Of a DNA stretch of 64,000 nt, positions 51,594-62,887 are shown piece after piece. The notes below the pieces were generated by a model. The model was given only the letters and a program-made list of their open reading frames with translations, did not search any database and had not been told where the DNA came from. A program made the position numbers and the translations under genes. Origin of the DNA: Neoceratodus forsteri (Eukaryota; Chordata; Ceratodontiformes; Ceratodontidae); NCBI GenBank assembly GCA_016271365.2, contig CM057456.1:610705501-610769500 (forward strand). The letters run 5' to 3'. How positions within the stretch are numbered: position 1 is the stretch's first letter; each line of letters starts with the position of its first letter.

Positions 51594-54303
51594 AATGTCT
51601 TCTCGATTCTGCGTATACCCAGAAAAGTGCTCACAGTGCTCGCTCAGATTCTGTCTGAGGGGCGACCACTCATCCGCTCCTCTGCTTAGGCCCAAAAACG
51701 AGTTGGCGACTGCGATATCTGCCAGTCCTTCAACAAGGCCACACGTGCCAGGAGCCAGAAAGCCCTCAATGCCCACCTGCTGAAAAAATGCCTAGCATTG
51801 ATGGAAGAGGAACTTCAGGAGCTGCGGGAACGTTCCTCTTCACCCTCCTCTGAGTGCAAGAAAAAGAAGGAGAAGCACCAGAACCGGTCCCCTTCTACCC
51901 AGCATCGTCAAGCAGTCAACGCTACTTCAGGTGGGGCTTCCACCTCGGTGAATACTCCTCCTCCTCGGTCTCCATCTGCCGTGGCGGATTGGTCACAGAC
52001 CTCCGCCTCAGTCAGAGGGCGACAGGGGTGTTCCTCCCAGGAGGATCTTTCTGCAGGGCCTGTCGAAAGCTCTCAGGCCGATAAATCACCCTCTGGCTCC
52101 GCCGCAGGGCGCATGGCCTCAGTCGATAAGCCGGACTCCAGTTCTGCTGCTGCCCGCTCGACCGCAACTGATAAGTCGGATGCCAGCTCCTCTGACATTT
52201 TCTCGGTTGAGGCTGATCAGTCGGTCGCCGGCCTGCCCGATGACCGCTTGTCTGGGGCTCTTCCGTCGGGCCTTCCTACAGTACCTGACAGCGAGTAGAG
52301 CCAGCTTCCAGGCACCCTCTCGTCCCGTGAGGGTTCTCCCTCCTGGGACTCTCTGACTCAGCCTGACCCCTCGTTTTCCCCTGGACCCCAGGACATGAGT
52401 GCTTCTGGTTAGGGGATTCCTTCTCCGAAGTTGGGCCTTCTTTCTGATCTCCCCACTTCCCCAGTGGGCCTGTTGACAGGTGTCTCTATCCCTTTACCCT
52501 CCCTTGCCTTTCTCGGATCAGACATTGGGTCTTTTCAGGTCCCCCGATGCCAGGCCACTCACCTGTCGACGTCCCTTCTGACTTGGTGATGGCCTCTGGA
52601 CCTTTTGCTTTGATGCCAGAGCCCCCGCCTGGCCCTTCAGGGGTTCCAGCTGAGACCCCAGGCCTGTTGATGGACCCACGTGTTCCTGGTGGTCCCTCGG
52701 CCCTGCCTCCTTCAGGGCCTTTGGCCCCCTGCCGTCCAGTCCTATGGGCACAAAGACCGGGTACCTGCCACCACAGTTCCCCTTTTGGGGGGCCATCGCC
52801 GGGTTACCCATCGCATGCCACAATGCCAGGGTACCTGAAGCTGGGTCATATGTACCAGGGATACCATCATCAACCTTACCCCTATTGGTACCAGGCTCCT
52901 GGTTACCCCTCTTATTCTTCCTCGGGGTTTCCAGGCTTTCAGCCTCTACCTCCATCACCTCCTCCACCTCCTCAACCTCTGACCCTAGACAGGCCTCAGA
53001 CTGAACCCCAGGGGACAGTTCGGCTTGGTAGAAGGATGCCAAATTGTAGCTCTTGCAAGAGCTTGGACGCTTGCAACCGGTCATGGTTACTACCCAGACC
53101 CCCCAGGGCAGTCCTAAGAAACTCTCCCCAGTCGACCACCAGTCATTGGATAGGGACTGTAGCAGGCATCCAGCCAGGGCCCTCTCTGGCATAAGAATTA
53201 CGGAAGAGGTTCTGGACATAGCCTCTCTACCAAGCAGACCGGAGTCTTTTGATTCCGATACCGACTCTGACTCTGCAGCTCACTCAGAGCCTCATTCCCC
53301 CTTGGAACCCCAACCCAAGGAGTCTCCCAAATCTCCGTTGGTGGTCCCATTGTTTGCGGAGCTCTTTAGATCCATCCAGCAGGCATGCGGCTGGCCATCT
53401 CAAGAGATGGTTCCTAAAAGAAAGAGGCTTGCAGAGCACCTGGATTTGACAAATGCAGACCCTTTACTCATCCCACCTTGGACGGGGCCACATGAAGACC
53501 TAACATCCACAATATGGCAGCAACCATCCTCTATTCCTGCGGTCTCTAAAAAAGCCAACAGGTTCTATCATCCCCCAGAAGGGGCCAGCCACCTCATGAG
53601 TCAACCTAAGACCAATTCGATAGTCATCACAGCGACCCATGATAGCTTGGCTCAGCCAAAGCATCTGAGTGCGTCACCTCTGGACAGAGAGGCCAAGCAG
53701 ATAGACCAATACGGCCGCAAGGTGTACGCTTCCTCCACCTGTGCTATCAGGTCTCTTAGTTATGTAGCCAGCATGATCTCTTTCCAGAGGTTGGCTTTGA
53801 CTGTCCTAGAGAAAAAGCTCCAGTCTATCCTGGATGAGGAACTCAGGAACAAGCCCTTGGACAAGGTGAGACTTAACAAGTCTTCCTGCCACCACGCATT
53901 GCATGCCACCTATGACTCAGTGGACTCGGTGGTCCGTTGCACCGCTTCGGGTGTCTGCCTGAGATGTCTGGCATGGCTCCGTCATGCGGGACTGGCGCAG
54001 GATGTCCAAACCACTCTCCTGGATGCCCCCTTCAGGGGCTCCAGCTTGTTTGGCGGCGACGCAAAGGATATTATTACAGAGCTACAGGAGAGCAGCAGAT
54101 CCCTGCAGGCCGTCTGCTTCATGTACCACTCTGGCCCAAAACCCAAGCAGCCTTTTCATCGCCTGCAGAAAAGACGTAACAGATGGAACCAGAGCAGATA
54201 CCAGGGAAAGCGCCATGCCATTGGTTCTGGCGCCCAGACCCCTCGGGCAAAAGCCCAGAAGGCCAACAGAGGCAGTAAAGCGGCCCTCCCTTCTGCCTCC
54301 TGA
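51594..54303 (+). pseudogene. DIRS-E gag-like protein (broken)
   Basis: The ATG at 51594 (MSSRFCVYPEKCSQCSLRFC) parallels DIRS-B. The Cys cluster is C-x4-C-x2-C. A shift near 51790 leads to 51798-52298, with a helix (ALMEEELQELRERSSS) and a Ser/Asp-rich repeat-like middle (ADKSPSGSAAGRMASVDKPD). A Pro-rich middle is open at 52547-53194. The C-terminal block is open for 416 codons (53053-54303): VSKKANRFYHPPEGASHLMS, KQIDQYGRKVYASSTCAIRS, LLDAPFRGSSLFGGDAKDI, basic tail. It is homologous to the gag C-terminal block in DIRS-B, C and D. Confidence 0.8.
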
Positions 54304-54419
54304 CTCGAGGGGATCCCCTCCACCTCCTATTCTTCCAGTGGAGCCGATGGGGGGGGGGGGAAGGTTTGCCTACCACGTAGACGAGTGGGAGGCGATAACT
54401 GCAGAAGTTTGAGTTCTCC

Positions 54420-55310
54420 AACTGCTCGCAAGAGGGCACTCAGAGTTCCTGGACAGACCCCCGGACAATCCTCCAGGCAGGTCTCACTACCCGTCAAGCG
54501 ATCTGCACCTCATTCAGCAGGAAATCCAGGCTCTATTAACAAAGTCTTCAATAGAGCCAGTTCCTGTCAGACAGCTAGGAAGGGGGTATTACTCCCATTT
54601 CTTCTTGGTGCCCAAAAAGGCGGGCAATCTGAGGCCTATCCTGGATCTCAGCCTGCTCAACCGCTGTGTGGAATACAAGAGGTTCTGTATGCTAACTCTC
54701 CAGGGACTCTTACCCCTGTTCCTGCAGAACCAATGGCTATGTTTGCTGGACATGCAGAATGTTTACCTGCACATCCCCATCCTCCAGGCCCGCTACTGAT
54801 TTCTTCGATTCACCTTCCAGGGGAACCACTACCAATTCAAGGCCCTCTCTTTTGGTCTTTCATCAACACCTCGGGTTTTTACCAAGTGCCTGGTGGTGGT
54901 GGCTGCGGCCCTGCGCTGCAAGGGGATTTATGTGTTCCCATACCTGGACGACTGCCGTTGTCAGCCATGTCTCAGGACATTCTTCTGGAGTCTCTGTTCA
55001 CCACCCTGGACCTCTTTTCCCGGCTTGGCATCACTGTGAACTATCTCAAGTCTCAGCTTTCACCCTCTCAGCACCTCCAGTTCATTGGAGCGGTACTGGG
55101 TATGGTTCAGGGAAGGGCCTTCTTACCTCTGGACAGGGTGGAAACTCTGATTCTACAAGCTTCATCTGTGTCCAGCTCTCGTTGGACCACAGCCCGCTCT
55201 GTCCACCGCCTGTTGGGATTAATGGCGGCTGCCATTCCCACAGTCCCGTTGGCCAGACTGCATATGAGGGTGACCCAGTGGACTCTCCAGGTCCAGTGGG
55301 ACTAACGCTC
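54420..55310 (+). pseudogene. DIRS-E reverse transcriptase (broken)
   Basis: IEPVPVRQLGRGYYSHFFLV, PKKAGNLRPILDLSLLNRCV and WLCLLDMQNVYLHIPI (Asp of the first catalytic motif kept as LDMQN) run to a TGA at about 54797-54799. FTFQGNHYQFKALSFGLSST and RVFTKCLVVVAAALRC continue, then CKGIYVFPYLDDCRC holds the catalytic YLDD (about 54905-54950). A frameshift just after it moves to the frame of 54385, with LGITVNYLKSQLSPSQHLQF and GLMAAAIPTVPLARLHMRV. Confidence 0.85.
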
Positions 55311-55359
55311 GGATGACCTGGACCACAGGGTCCTGGTCTCTAGCAGTATGAAGAGGGAT

Positions 55360-55850
55360 CTTCTCTGGTGGCAGGAGCCATTCAGCCTCCCCTTGGCCCA
55401 CTTTCATCCCCGTCTCCTTCCATGACCCTCGCAACGGACGCCTCGGATCAGGGTTGGGGAGCCCACCTAGGAGACCATCGAACCCAAGGGAGATGGTCCC
55501 CACAAGAGGAACACTTGTACATAAACATTCTGGAGATGAGAGCTATGCACTACACTCTCCCAGCATTTCAGACCCTCTTACACCTGGGAACACTCCTAAT
55601 CCAGATCGACAACACTTCCATGGTCTGGTACATAAACAAACAGGGAGGCGATGCGGGTATGGTACTGGGCAGTCCAGCATGGCCTGTCTCTGACAGCAGT
55701 CCGTGTCACAGAAGTTCATAGCGTCCTGGTGGACAGTCTCAGCCGCACTGTCGCATGGGCATATGAGTGGGAACTGAAGTTGGAGGTAGTGAAAGATCTT
55801 TTCAATCAGTAGAAGTCGGCCAGAAGTAGATCTATTTACCTTTGCATCCA
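55360..55850 (+). pseudogene. DIRS-E RNase H
   Basis: MTLATDASDQGWGAHLGDHR (Asp), NILEMRAMHYTLPAF (Glu), LIQIDNTSMVWYINKQGG (Asp). A deletion of about 25 codons after this (GDAGMVLGSPAW) and a shift follow, then LVDSLSRTV near 55731 (final Asp as VDSLSR). The tail in DIRS-A reads SHEWSLLPEVVQDLF; here YEWELKLEVVKDLFNQ. It is broken by a stop near 55811. Confidence 0.8.
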
Positions 55851-56179
55851 ACGCAAAACTACCCAGCTTTGCTCGCTCGTTCCCTGGCGTGGTGTTTTTT
55901 GGCGAGACGCATGGTCTCTTTGTTGGACAGGGAGGTTTCTGTACGCTTTTCCTCCCTTTCCAATTCTGCAGAGGGTGCTCGCATGATTCTCATAGCTCCC
56001 CTCTGTTCTCGGCAGATCTGGTTCCCCCTGCTACGGCAGCTAGCATTGGAACCCCCAATACCTCTTCCTCTTCTCCATGACCTTCTATCACAGGAGCAGG
56101 GCAGCCTGATGCATCTGAGCCTCAAGTCTCTCCACTTACATGTGTGGCACCTCTGGATGTAGCGGCCTAATGATTTGGC

Positions 56180-57191
56180 ATCTCCTCGTGGGTCACCCAG
56201 GTCTTAGTGGAGGCCAGAAAAACCATCCACCAGATCTACATATGCGTTGAAGTGGAAGAGATTCTCCATTTGGGCCATGGCCAAGGGCTTGGACCCCTTT
56301 TCTTGCTTGGCGCCCCAGATCCTTGAGTACCTCTTGTGCTTATCTGATTCGGGCCTCAGTTGTTGATCCCTGAAGGTCCATCTGTCAGCGGTTTCCGCCT
56401 ACCACCTTCTGGTGGATGGCAAAACCCTTGCTCAGTTGGAGGTCTCAAAAACCTTACTCAGGGGGATCCTTCACTTAAAATCTCCGGTCCATAGTCTGGT
56501 TCCCCCCTGGGACTTAAACTTTATTTTAGAGAAACTTACTTTGCCCCCTTTTGAGCCAGCAGCAAGTTGCGACATGGGCTGTTTGTCTTGGAAAGCACTC
56601 TTTAGTTGCTATTACCTCAGCTTGAAGGATTTCAGAGCTTCAGGCCCTCATTTGCAAGGAGCCTTATTTAATTTTCCACAGAAACCGGGTGGCTCTGCAG
56701 ACTAACCCTTCTTTTCTACCGAAAGTGGCATCAGAATTTATGTTGAACCAAGATGTTCAACTGCCGGTTTATTATCCTGAATATTCCAATAGGGGGGAAT
56801 ACCTATTGCACACGTTGGATGTGCACAGGATTTTGAGATACTATATCTCTCGGACCAAGGAGGTGCGCAAGTCTGACCAGTTATTTGTAGCTTTCACACC
56901 CAGATGTCATGGTACGGCCATCTCTAAACAGGGACTGTCCAAATGGATGGCTAAGTGCATCTCATTCATCTATCAGAAATATGAGAAACCCCTTTGGGGG
57001 AAGTGGAAGGCCACTCAACTCGTGGCATGGCTGCTTTGACTACCTTTTTACGGAACGTGTCCATGTCTGATATCTGTGTTGCAGCCACTTGGTCTTCGGT
57101 CCATACTTTCACCAAGCATTACAGTCTGGACATTGCCTCTAGGCATAGGGCCGGTTTTGGACTTGCTGTCCTGCAAGGCCTCTTATCATAA
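56180..57191 (+). pseudogene. DIRS-E tyrosine recombinase (broken)
   Basis: The core-binding region (about 56210-56400: TYALKWKRFSIWAMAKGLDP) has one stop. KTLLRGILHLKSPVHSLVPP and WDLNFILEKLTLPPFEPA follow. The first catalytic-Arg block is damaged: the place of TSARRISELQAL reads TSA, then a TGA, then RISELQAL (about 56620). The second half (56689-57191) is fairly open: NPSFLPKVASEFMLNQDVQL, then GHSTRGMAALTTFLRN (H-x-x-R intact), ATWSSVHTFTKHYSLD (Trp, Tyr). TAA at 57189-57191 ends it. One shift lies near 57010. Confidence 0.85.
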
Positions 57192-57273
57192 CAGGCTCTC
57201 TAGTTGGTAGACATTTCTGCCTCCCGGACATCGGTCTCTGACTTTCTTTTTCTTGACTGCTTAGTATTCAGTC

Positions 57274-57385
57274 CTATCTCTGAAGACCTACTGCAGGAAC
57301 CCTCTCAAAGTAAGATATTACAGTTACACAAGAACTTACCATAACAGCAGATCTTCAAGAGAGGTTCCTGTAGTAGGTCACCTTT
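57274..57385 (+). repeat. DIRS-E internal complementary hairpin
   Basis: TGAAGACCTACTGCAGGAAC is mirrored by GTTCCTGTAGTAGGTCA. The centre is TTACACAAGAACTTACCATAACAG. It has the same position and structure as in DIRS-B (12364-12475). Confidence 0.8.
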
Positions 57386-57487
57386 TCCCTTCCCCCAGCT
57401 CCTGTTTTCCTATCCCTTTTCAGGGCAATTACCAGGAGCGCCGGGCTCTAGGAGTTATGCTCCTTTCTCCTGTCACCCTTACAGGGA

Positions 57488-57712
57488 TCTTCCGGCGGGA
57501 GAACTGGAGGGTGGGCGTGGGGACCGTTCCCTATATACTGCCATGCTGACGTCCCGTCATGTGATGCTGGGGTTGGTCCCCCGCTATGTATTGCTAGCTA
57601 GAAGTTTGCTGTGTTGTCCTGACACCAGGGGGCACAGTCCTGTCTGTGAAGACCTACTGCAGGAACCTCTCTCAAAGATCTACTGTTACGATAAGTTGTT
57701 ATGTAACTGTCA
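57488..57712 (+). repeat. DIRS-E right inverted repeat
   Basis: The reverse complement of 51302-51490, with the extra right tip to about 57712. It is directly followed by DIRS-D recombinase text on the minus strand. Confidence 0.8.
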
Positions 57713-58164
57713 TTTTTCCTTCTTGCAGGTTTACTGGAAACTTTAAGTACCTGGATAACTTTCTCAGAAAGATTCAGCCTGGAGAACTCCTCAAGAACCA
57801 TGCTCTGAGACATAGAGTTCTCAGATCTGGGACTGTTAATACTGCCCTGGGACAGTGTTAGCAGGTTGCGTTTCAGGGGCATTGATAGGCTATCTGCTGG
57901 AGAGGGACAGGATCTTGGAATACCAGATTTGTCTGGCCCAGTTAGAATCCTTTTTGCCCTCTCCCTTCTCAGTTTTATCAGTACTCTCAGTAAAAGTGGG
58001 AAAGGAGGGAAGGCATAGGGAACTTTCCAGACCAGCAGAGTGTCCTCTGGGATTGAACCCACTACTGGGAGTCTGCCACAAAAAAGTGGGAGCTGTTTGT
58101 TTTCCCAGGAGATGAACAAATCTATTTCTGATGTACCCCACCTTCTGAACACTGATGCCAGCAC
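57713..58164 (-). pseudogene. DIRS-D RNase H tail, linker and recombinase start
   Basis: Minus strand: RWGTSEIDLFISWENKQLPL (RNase H tail), VPYAFPPFPLLLRVLIKLRR, IRILTGPD-type linker, then MVLEEFSRLNLSEKVIQVLK and VSSKPARRK, the recombinase N-terminus, cut by the DIRS-E right end. Confidence 0.8.
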
Positions 58165-58207
58165 CTGCTGGTTCAGGGTTCATTCATGATTTCCCTGGCT
58201 TCTCGTG

Positions 58208-58735
58208 CTATGGTAGTCTGCTAGTACATTGTCTTTCCCTGGTACGTGCACTGTGGATAGCAGCACCTCCAGGGAGTGTGCCAGGTTCCAGATCTTCATG
58301 GCTTCTTTGCACAGCATGGAAGATTATGTTCCTCCCTGCTTGTTTATGTAGTACATGGTTGTGATGTTGACTTTTCTTATCTGGACAGACTGACCACTGA
58401 CCTGGGAGGAAAAAACCTGCATTGCTAGGTACAGTGACCTGAGTTCCAGGAGATTTATGTGCTCTGTGCATTCCATATGCTACTCACAATTAGGTCCTCC
58501 AGGTAGATACCCCAATGTAGGAGGGAGGCATCTGTTGTGACAATGACTGTAGAGAACTGCTGGAGGAAGGGGATCCCCTCTCTTTGTTTGCATTCCTCCT
58601 TCCACCAGTCTAGTGTCCTAAACAAGGTTCTTGTGACAGGTACCAGTTTAGATAGGGTGTCCCACCTCTGAGACCAGTGGTCCCTTAGGTGGTACTGAAC
58701 ATCTCTCGTCTGGTATCTGGCCCCTTGTACCACTG
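58208..58735 (-). pseudogene. DIRS-D RNase H
   Basis: Minus strand: LVPVTRTLFRTLDWWKEECK, QREGIPFLQQFSTVIVTTDA (first Asp), SLLHWGIYLEDLIVSS. A stop at about 58455 ends this frame; MYYINKQGGT (Asp region) is in another frame near 58350. This copy keeps the unbroken join between reverse transcriptase and RNase H that reveals the insertion in DIRS-C. Confidence 0.8.
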
Positions 58736-58887
58736 CTGTGGAGGTGGTCTAGCCTTAGGAGATCCCCGGCCGTGGCTGGTCTGCTTTGAAGGATTCTGCA
58801 ATTGAAATCAGTTATGCTACCCTTGCTGGAGGAAGGAATGCCTTCCCTTGCAGGATATCCGACTCTGCACTGATAAAGTTCAGAGCT

Positions 58888-59520
58888 TCAAATGGTTCTG
58901 TTTGATACTTTTGTAAGTTTATGAGAAAGCCTAGTTCCTCCAGTGTTATGAGTCAGCAGTATGGAGGAGTCTGCTTCCTGCTGTGTTTTTCCTGAGATCA
59001 GCCTGTCTACAGGTAAGGAAAAACTACCACCCCATCCCTTCTCAAATGTGCTGTCACTACAGCTAAGTACTTTGTGAATACTCTTGAAGCTGAGGTGAGG
59101 CCAAAGGGAAGGGCTGTGAACTGGTAGTGGTAGTTCCCTAACCTGAACCTGAGGTACTTTCTGTGATCTGGCATGACTGGTATGTGGAAGTTGGTGTCTT
59201 TCAGATCTAGTTGTCCCAGCCAGTCTTCCTCCTGCAGAGGTGGAATCACTGTACCCAGTGTTACCATTTTGAATTTCCCTTTCTTTAAGTGTTTGTTCAG
59301 GTATCTCAGGTCTAAAAAGGGTTGCCACTCCCCAGTTTTCTTTCGGGTTAGGAAGTATTTTAAATAAGGTCCCCTGACCTTTTTTGTGGCAGGTATGTTT
59401 TCCACAGCATGTGTTTGCAACAGTTTCTTTATGTCCACTTTAGAAGGATTTTTTCTGCTGGTATGTGAGATTGAAACACTTCTGGGTTCTCTAGTTTTGG
59501 AAATCTTTTATTTGCTTTTG
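58888..59520 (-). pseudogene. DIRS-D reverse transcriptase (catalytic box damaged)
   Basis: Minus strand 59438-59007: VRGPYLKYFLTRKKTGEWQP, FLDLRYLNKHLKKGKFKMVT, WLGQLDLKDTNFHIPVMPDH (catalytic Asp), ALPFGLTSASRVFTKYLAVV, RRDGVVVFPYL and then a TAG where DD is expected. The following codons (TAGACAGGCTGATC) look like a small deletion within the YLDD box. It is inactive. Confidence 0.85.
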
Positions 59521-59524
59521 GTGA

Positions 59525-60180
59525 CCGGGTAAGTGTACTAGGCAAGGACCTGCCTATTTTCAGGCACGACCCGGGAGAGTACAGATAACAATAAACATAC
59601 AATCACATTTGAACAATGTGTAGAGGAGTCTACAGGTATCTACGCAGGGATAGGTGGTAATTACAGATCAGAAGATTGATAATGTCCATGCAGGGATGCG
59701 TAAATTATACAGGGATGAGTTGCAGGATACTAAACGTTAAAAACATTAATACGAGAAGAGACAGGTGAAATGCTAAGAGGCAGTACAAAATAAAGTATCA
59801 AGTGCATTTGCAAACACCAAGTGCATTTAAGTGAGAGAACAGGGCTTTCTTGAAAATTTGGTGAGACTTGGAGCTCCTGACATGGTGGGGTAGGGAATTC
59901 CAGAATTTGGGGGCAAAGTGGGAGAACGCTTGCTCACCCATCTTAGTCGAGCAGAGCGAGACAGAGAGCTGGGCAGAGGTAGCTGACTCGGAGGTTGAAA
60001 GTATACTTCAGGGGTGAGCATAGCACCTAGGGAGGCGGGACAGGGGTGTCAAGTAATGGAGTCAATGAAGCACCCAAGGGTATAGGATTGCATGTCTGAG
60101 GGGGATAGTCATTGCGGGGCAGAGTAAAGCAAGCAGTGGTGGGTGAGGCGAGGGGCTGGCAGGGCAAACCTGCAAATATT
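59525..60180. other. Unidentified 0.65-kb insertion in DIRS-D
   Basis: DIRS-D text stops near 60180 (minus: ITDKWVLE-like, then VIQGLSLQFIRRTP out of frame) and resumes near 59520. The sequence between has no match in DIRS-C and no long ORF. It contains GGGAATTCCAGAATTTGGGG GCAAAGTGGGAGAACGC, a phrase that resembles non-coding parts of other vertebrate repeats I cannot name. No target duplication was seen. Confidence 0.5.
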
Positions 60181-60479
60181 GTTATAGGTGGTGTCCTCCT
60201 TATGAATTGCAGAGACAAACCCTGGATCACTATTCTAGGACTCACTTGTCTGTGATCATTTTTGTCCATTCCTGGAAATAGTCAGCTAGTCTTCCTCTCG
60301 CTGGCAGTGGGTGGACAGCCTGGACAGGCTTGTCTGGGGTTTGGGTGCTGGTGTTGCAGCAGCATGCCTATTTCCCCATCTGCCTCTGCCCTCAGAATAC
60401 CCTCTTTGTGGACGGTATTCATAGGGGGCATAAGCATGAGAGTAATATCCACTACCCCTGCCTCCTTTTCCACAAGGCC

Positions 60480-61970
60480 TGTAGGAAGTGGAGGCCTTTC
60501 CTTTTTCAGTATTGCTCTTTTAAATGGTTTTATACTCATCCATATTTTTCGTGTAACTCTCTGTCCTGTCACCAAACAGGAAGTGTCCCTCACAAGGGAA
60601 ATCCGTAGCTTTTGTCTGAGTGTTCTGGGATATATTTGTAGTACTATGCCAGGCAAACCTTCTTAGGGACACTGCATGGGCCATAGCCCTGGATAGTGTC
60701 ATTAGTATCCACTGCCTTATGAGACTAGTGCTTTGTGGTATCTATGGCTGGTCTTGCTGTGTCAGTCATAACCTGTGCCAAGTCTTCAGTAGCCCTTTCA
60801 CTCAGTGCCAGAATGCAGTTCCATAAGGCTCTCTGGTACTGTGCTGTGTAGGCCAGATAAGCTGCCTGTCGTTGGAGCAAGGAAGCTGAAGTGTACACTT
60901 TTTTGCCCATAGTATCTAGTTTCCTGAAATCTTTTTTAGGAGGCTGGGAGGAAAAGGATACTTTGGCCTTGTCATAGGTGGCAGTCTGAACCACTCCCTC
61001 ATGATCAGGGTGGGAATATAGGTACTCGGAGCCCTGTTTGTTAGCCTTACATTTTTTCTCAATTTTCTTATCTATGCTAGCAGCTGAGGTGGGTACTGTC
61101 ATGATTTTAAAATGGGCTTTTCTGAGGGATTTACGGATGGGCAGCATCAACATCTTAGTGGAGGCTAAGCCCATCGTATCCATAAATTCAGCCACCTTCT
61201 CATCCTTACCAGTTTCCTCTGAGGAAATGCTGAGGGCCTTGAGCACGTCTCACAAAGGTATAGTGAGAGATATAGTCATATGAAGGTGTTGGAGGGGTAC
61301 CGGATTCTTACTCAGGAGAACCATCTGGTTTTATGGTCTCTCTCCTCCTCTTCTTCATAAAACATTTCTGCATCCTCCTCCTCCATAGGCATTGGAACCA
61401 GAGTGGAGTAGGGGTGGGGGCAGGCATGTTAATGAAATTCCCCATAATCTGAAATGCCTGGCTGGAAGAATCACCTTAGTCCTATTTTCCATTTGAGGGC
61501 ATTTTATTTTTTATTCACTGGTGACTCCTTTGCTTCTTCAGGAGGGGGGGACGGCAACATGTTTTTCTATTTTTTTCTTGATGTGGACTATCCCTGGTGC
61601 CTGCCCTGAGGTTTTGTATTTTTGCTGTATTTCCTATGCAGATTTATCTTTCAGTTCTGTCCCCTTTGACCAGGACTGCTGCGTATTTTGAAGGGATTGA
61701 CCCTCATCTGTGCCTTTTGGTGATGTGGAGGCAGACTGAGAAGCCATAATGTCTTCTGATTTTTTTTTTTGTCCTTTTGTGTTTTATGGCAAAACGTTGT
61801 ACAGAGCTCACAATTGTTAAAATTGTGGTCTAGACCCAGGCACTTTAAGCACAACCTGTGGCAGTCTGACTGTCTTTACCAGGAGCTGGGAACTGACGTT
61901 ACAGTTTTTAAAGCCTGTAAGCCCTGTCTTCTATTTGGGTTTGTCAGTCATGCCAAACATTGATGAACCA
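60480..61970 (-). pseudogene. DIRS-D gag-like protein (broken)
   Basis: Minus strand: an N-terminal Cys/His cluster CLKCLGLDHNFNNCELC (61850-61800), a basic stretch (CHKTQKDKKKNQK), then broken frames to 61250. The conserved C-terminal block is open at 61246-60725: IDKKIEKKCKANKQGSEYLY, SHPDHEGVVQTATYDKAKVS and MGKKVYTSASLLQRQAAYLA, all paralleled in DIRS-C (14600-14900). It continues SYTKNMDEYKT near 60540. Confidence 0.8.
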
Positions 61971-62099
61971 GGGAAGATGAAGCGTTAAAATAAAATGTTT
62001 AAAATGAGAAAAAAAAACTCTGTATATGTAAAGAAGGGTTTAAAGCATTTGAACTGTGGTTTAGTTCCCTTAAAAATGAAACTGTAAATAAAAGTAGTC

Positions 62100-62755
62100 T
62101 AGTCTAACAAGGTCAGCCTCCTCCTTACTACCTCCCTACCTGCACAGTTAGGGTGCCCCCTATTTATCACAGTGCCAAACCTCACCCTCCCCTACCATCC
62201 TGTCAGTTTTTCACCCCAACAGTGCATCCACTTGCTCCTGATAATCGCCATCTTCGGATCCCCCCCTCCACACTGGCTGCTACACCCCCAACTGTGCATC
62301 CTATTGCTGCTAACACTTACTAACATCAGAGCCTACCCCCTACTGGCTACATACTCCCTTCAACACAGCGTCGCTCTTCCCCATTTCTCCGAGGGATCCT
62401 AAAGGACTGGGTATGCCCCTTCAGCTATTACACCCATCTCAGCTAGTCCCCAAGTTGCTCAGTATCACACTTATTGTACAGGACAAGTAAACTAGGTATA
62501 TTGTTGTACCTGGTGTAACCCTTTGCTGACTTGCCCTATACTGTTTGTTATACTCTGTACCCTGTACCAAAAATGTTTTTTTTTTTTTTGCTTCTCTTCT
62601 TCCTTTATAGAGTGTATACACTTGCTTTTACTGTATATATCTCCTTGTGTATAAATGTAACATTATTGTCTTGTGTAATGCAAGTCCACCTTGCAAATGA
62701 GCTTGCTCAATGGTGTTCGCCTGGATAAAGAATTTGATTGATTGATTGATGATGA
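62100..62755 (+). mobile_element. LINE 3' end with (TTGA)n tail
   Basis: Non-coding or decayed plus-strand sequence ending CCTGGATAAAGAATTTGATT GATTGATTGATGATG (about 62722-62755). Simple-repeat tails of this type close CR1/L2-group LINEs. The 600 bp upstream (Pro-rich short frames, then TGTTATACTCTGTACCCTGT) resemble a LINE C-terminus and 3' UTR but show no clear motif. Confidence 0.55.
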
Positions 62756-62804
62756 TTTTATAGTGTATGGGAGAGGGCTATTAATGATGGAACTCAGTGA
62801 ACTC

Positions 62805-62887
62805 CTGTTGTTCTTGTACCATCTTTGTGACGTCAGGAGGTTGTTGTACCATCCTGAGTATGTCACAACGATGGTACAACAACATCA
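62805..62887. repeat. 23-bp-arm inverted repeat
   Basis: TGTTGTTCTTGTACCATCTTTGTGAC pairs with GTCACAACGATGGTACAACAACA. A third partial copy (GTTGTTGTACCATCCTGAG) lies between the arms. Confidence 0.7.

Larger units (their letters stand above)
51302..57712 (+). mobile_element. DIRS-E retrotransposon, full length, inside DIRS-D
   Basis: A 6.4-kb DIRS with left end AGATCTTACTTCGAGAAGGT, right end ...GATCTACTGTTACGATAAGT TGTTATGTAACTG, gag, reverse transcriptase, RNase H, recombinase and internal hairpin. Its ends and proteins match DIRS-B. It lies on the opposite strand to its host DIRS-D. It is complete in layout but has stops and shifts in every gene. Confidence 0.92.
50856..62000 (-). mobile_element. 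DIRS-D retrotransposon (minus), split by DIRS-E
   Basis: A minus-strand DIRS of the DIRS-C subfamily: gag at 61970-60480, reverse transcriptase about 59520-58900, RNase H 58735-58010, recombinase 57860-57713 and then, beyond DIRS-E, 51301-50856. The recombinase text ...SSKPARRK stops at 57730 and resumes at ...FKMKDFPSG near 51290, which fixes DIRS-E as the younger element. It lacks the recombinase C-terminus and both terminal repeats as seen here, so it is truncated at 50855 and probably at its 5' end. Confidence 0.85.

Noticed and set aside
52518..53219. 233-codon minus-strand open frame opposite DIRS-E gag
   Set aside because: Lies antisense to the Pro-rich gag region and has no family motif; Pro/Gly-rich coding often leaves the complement open.
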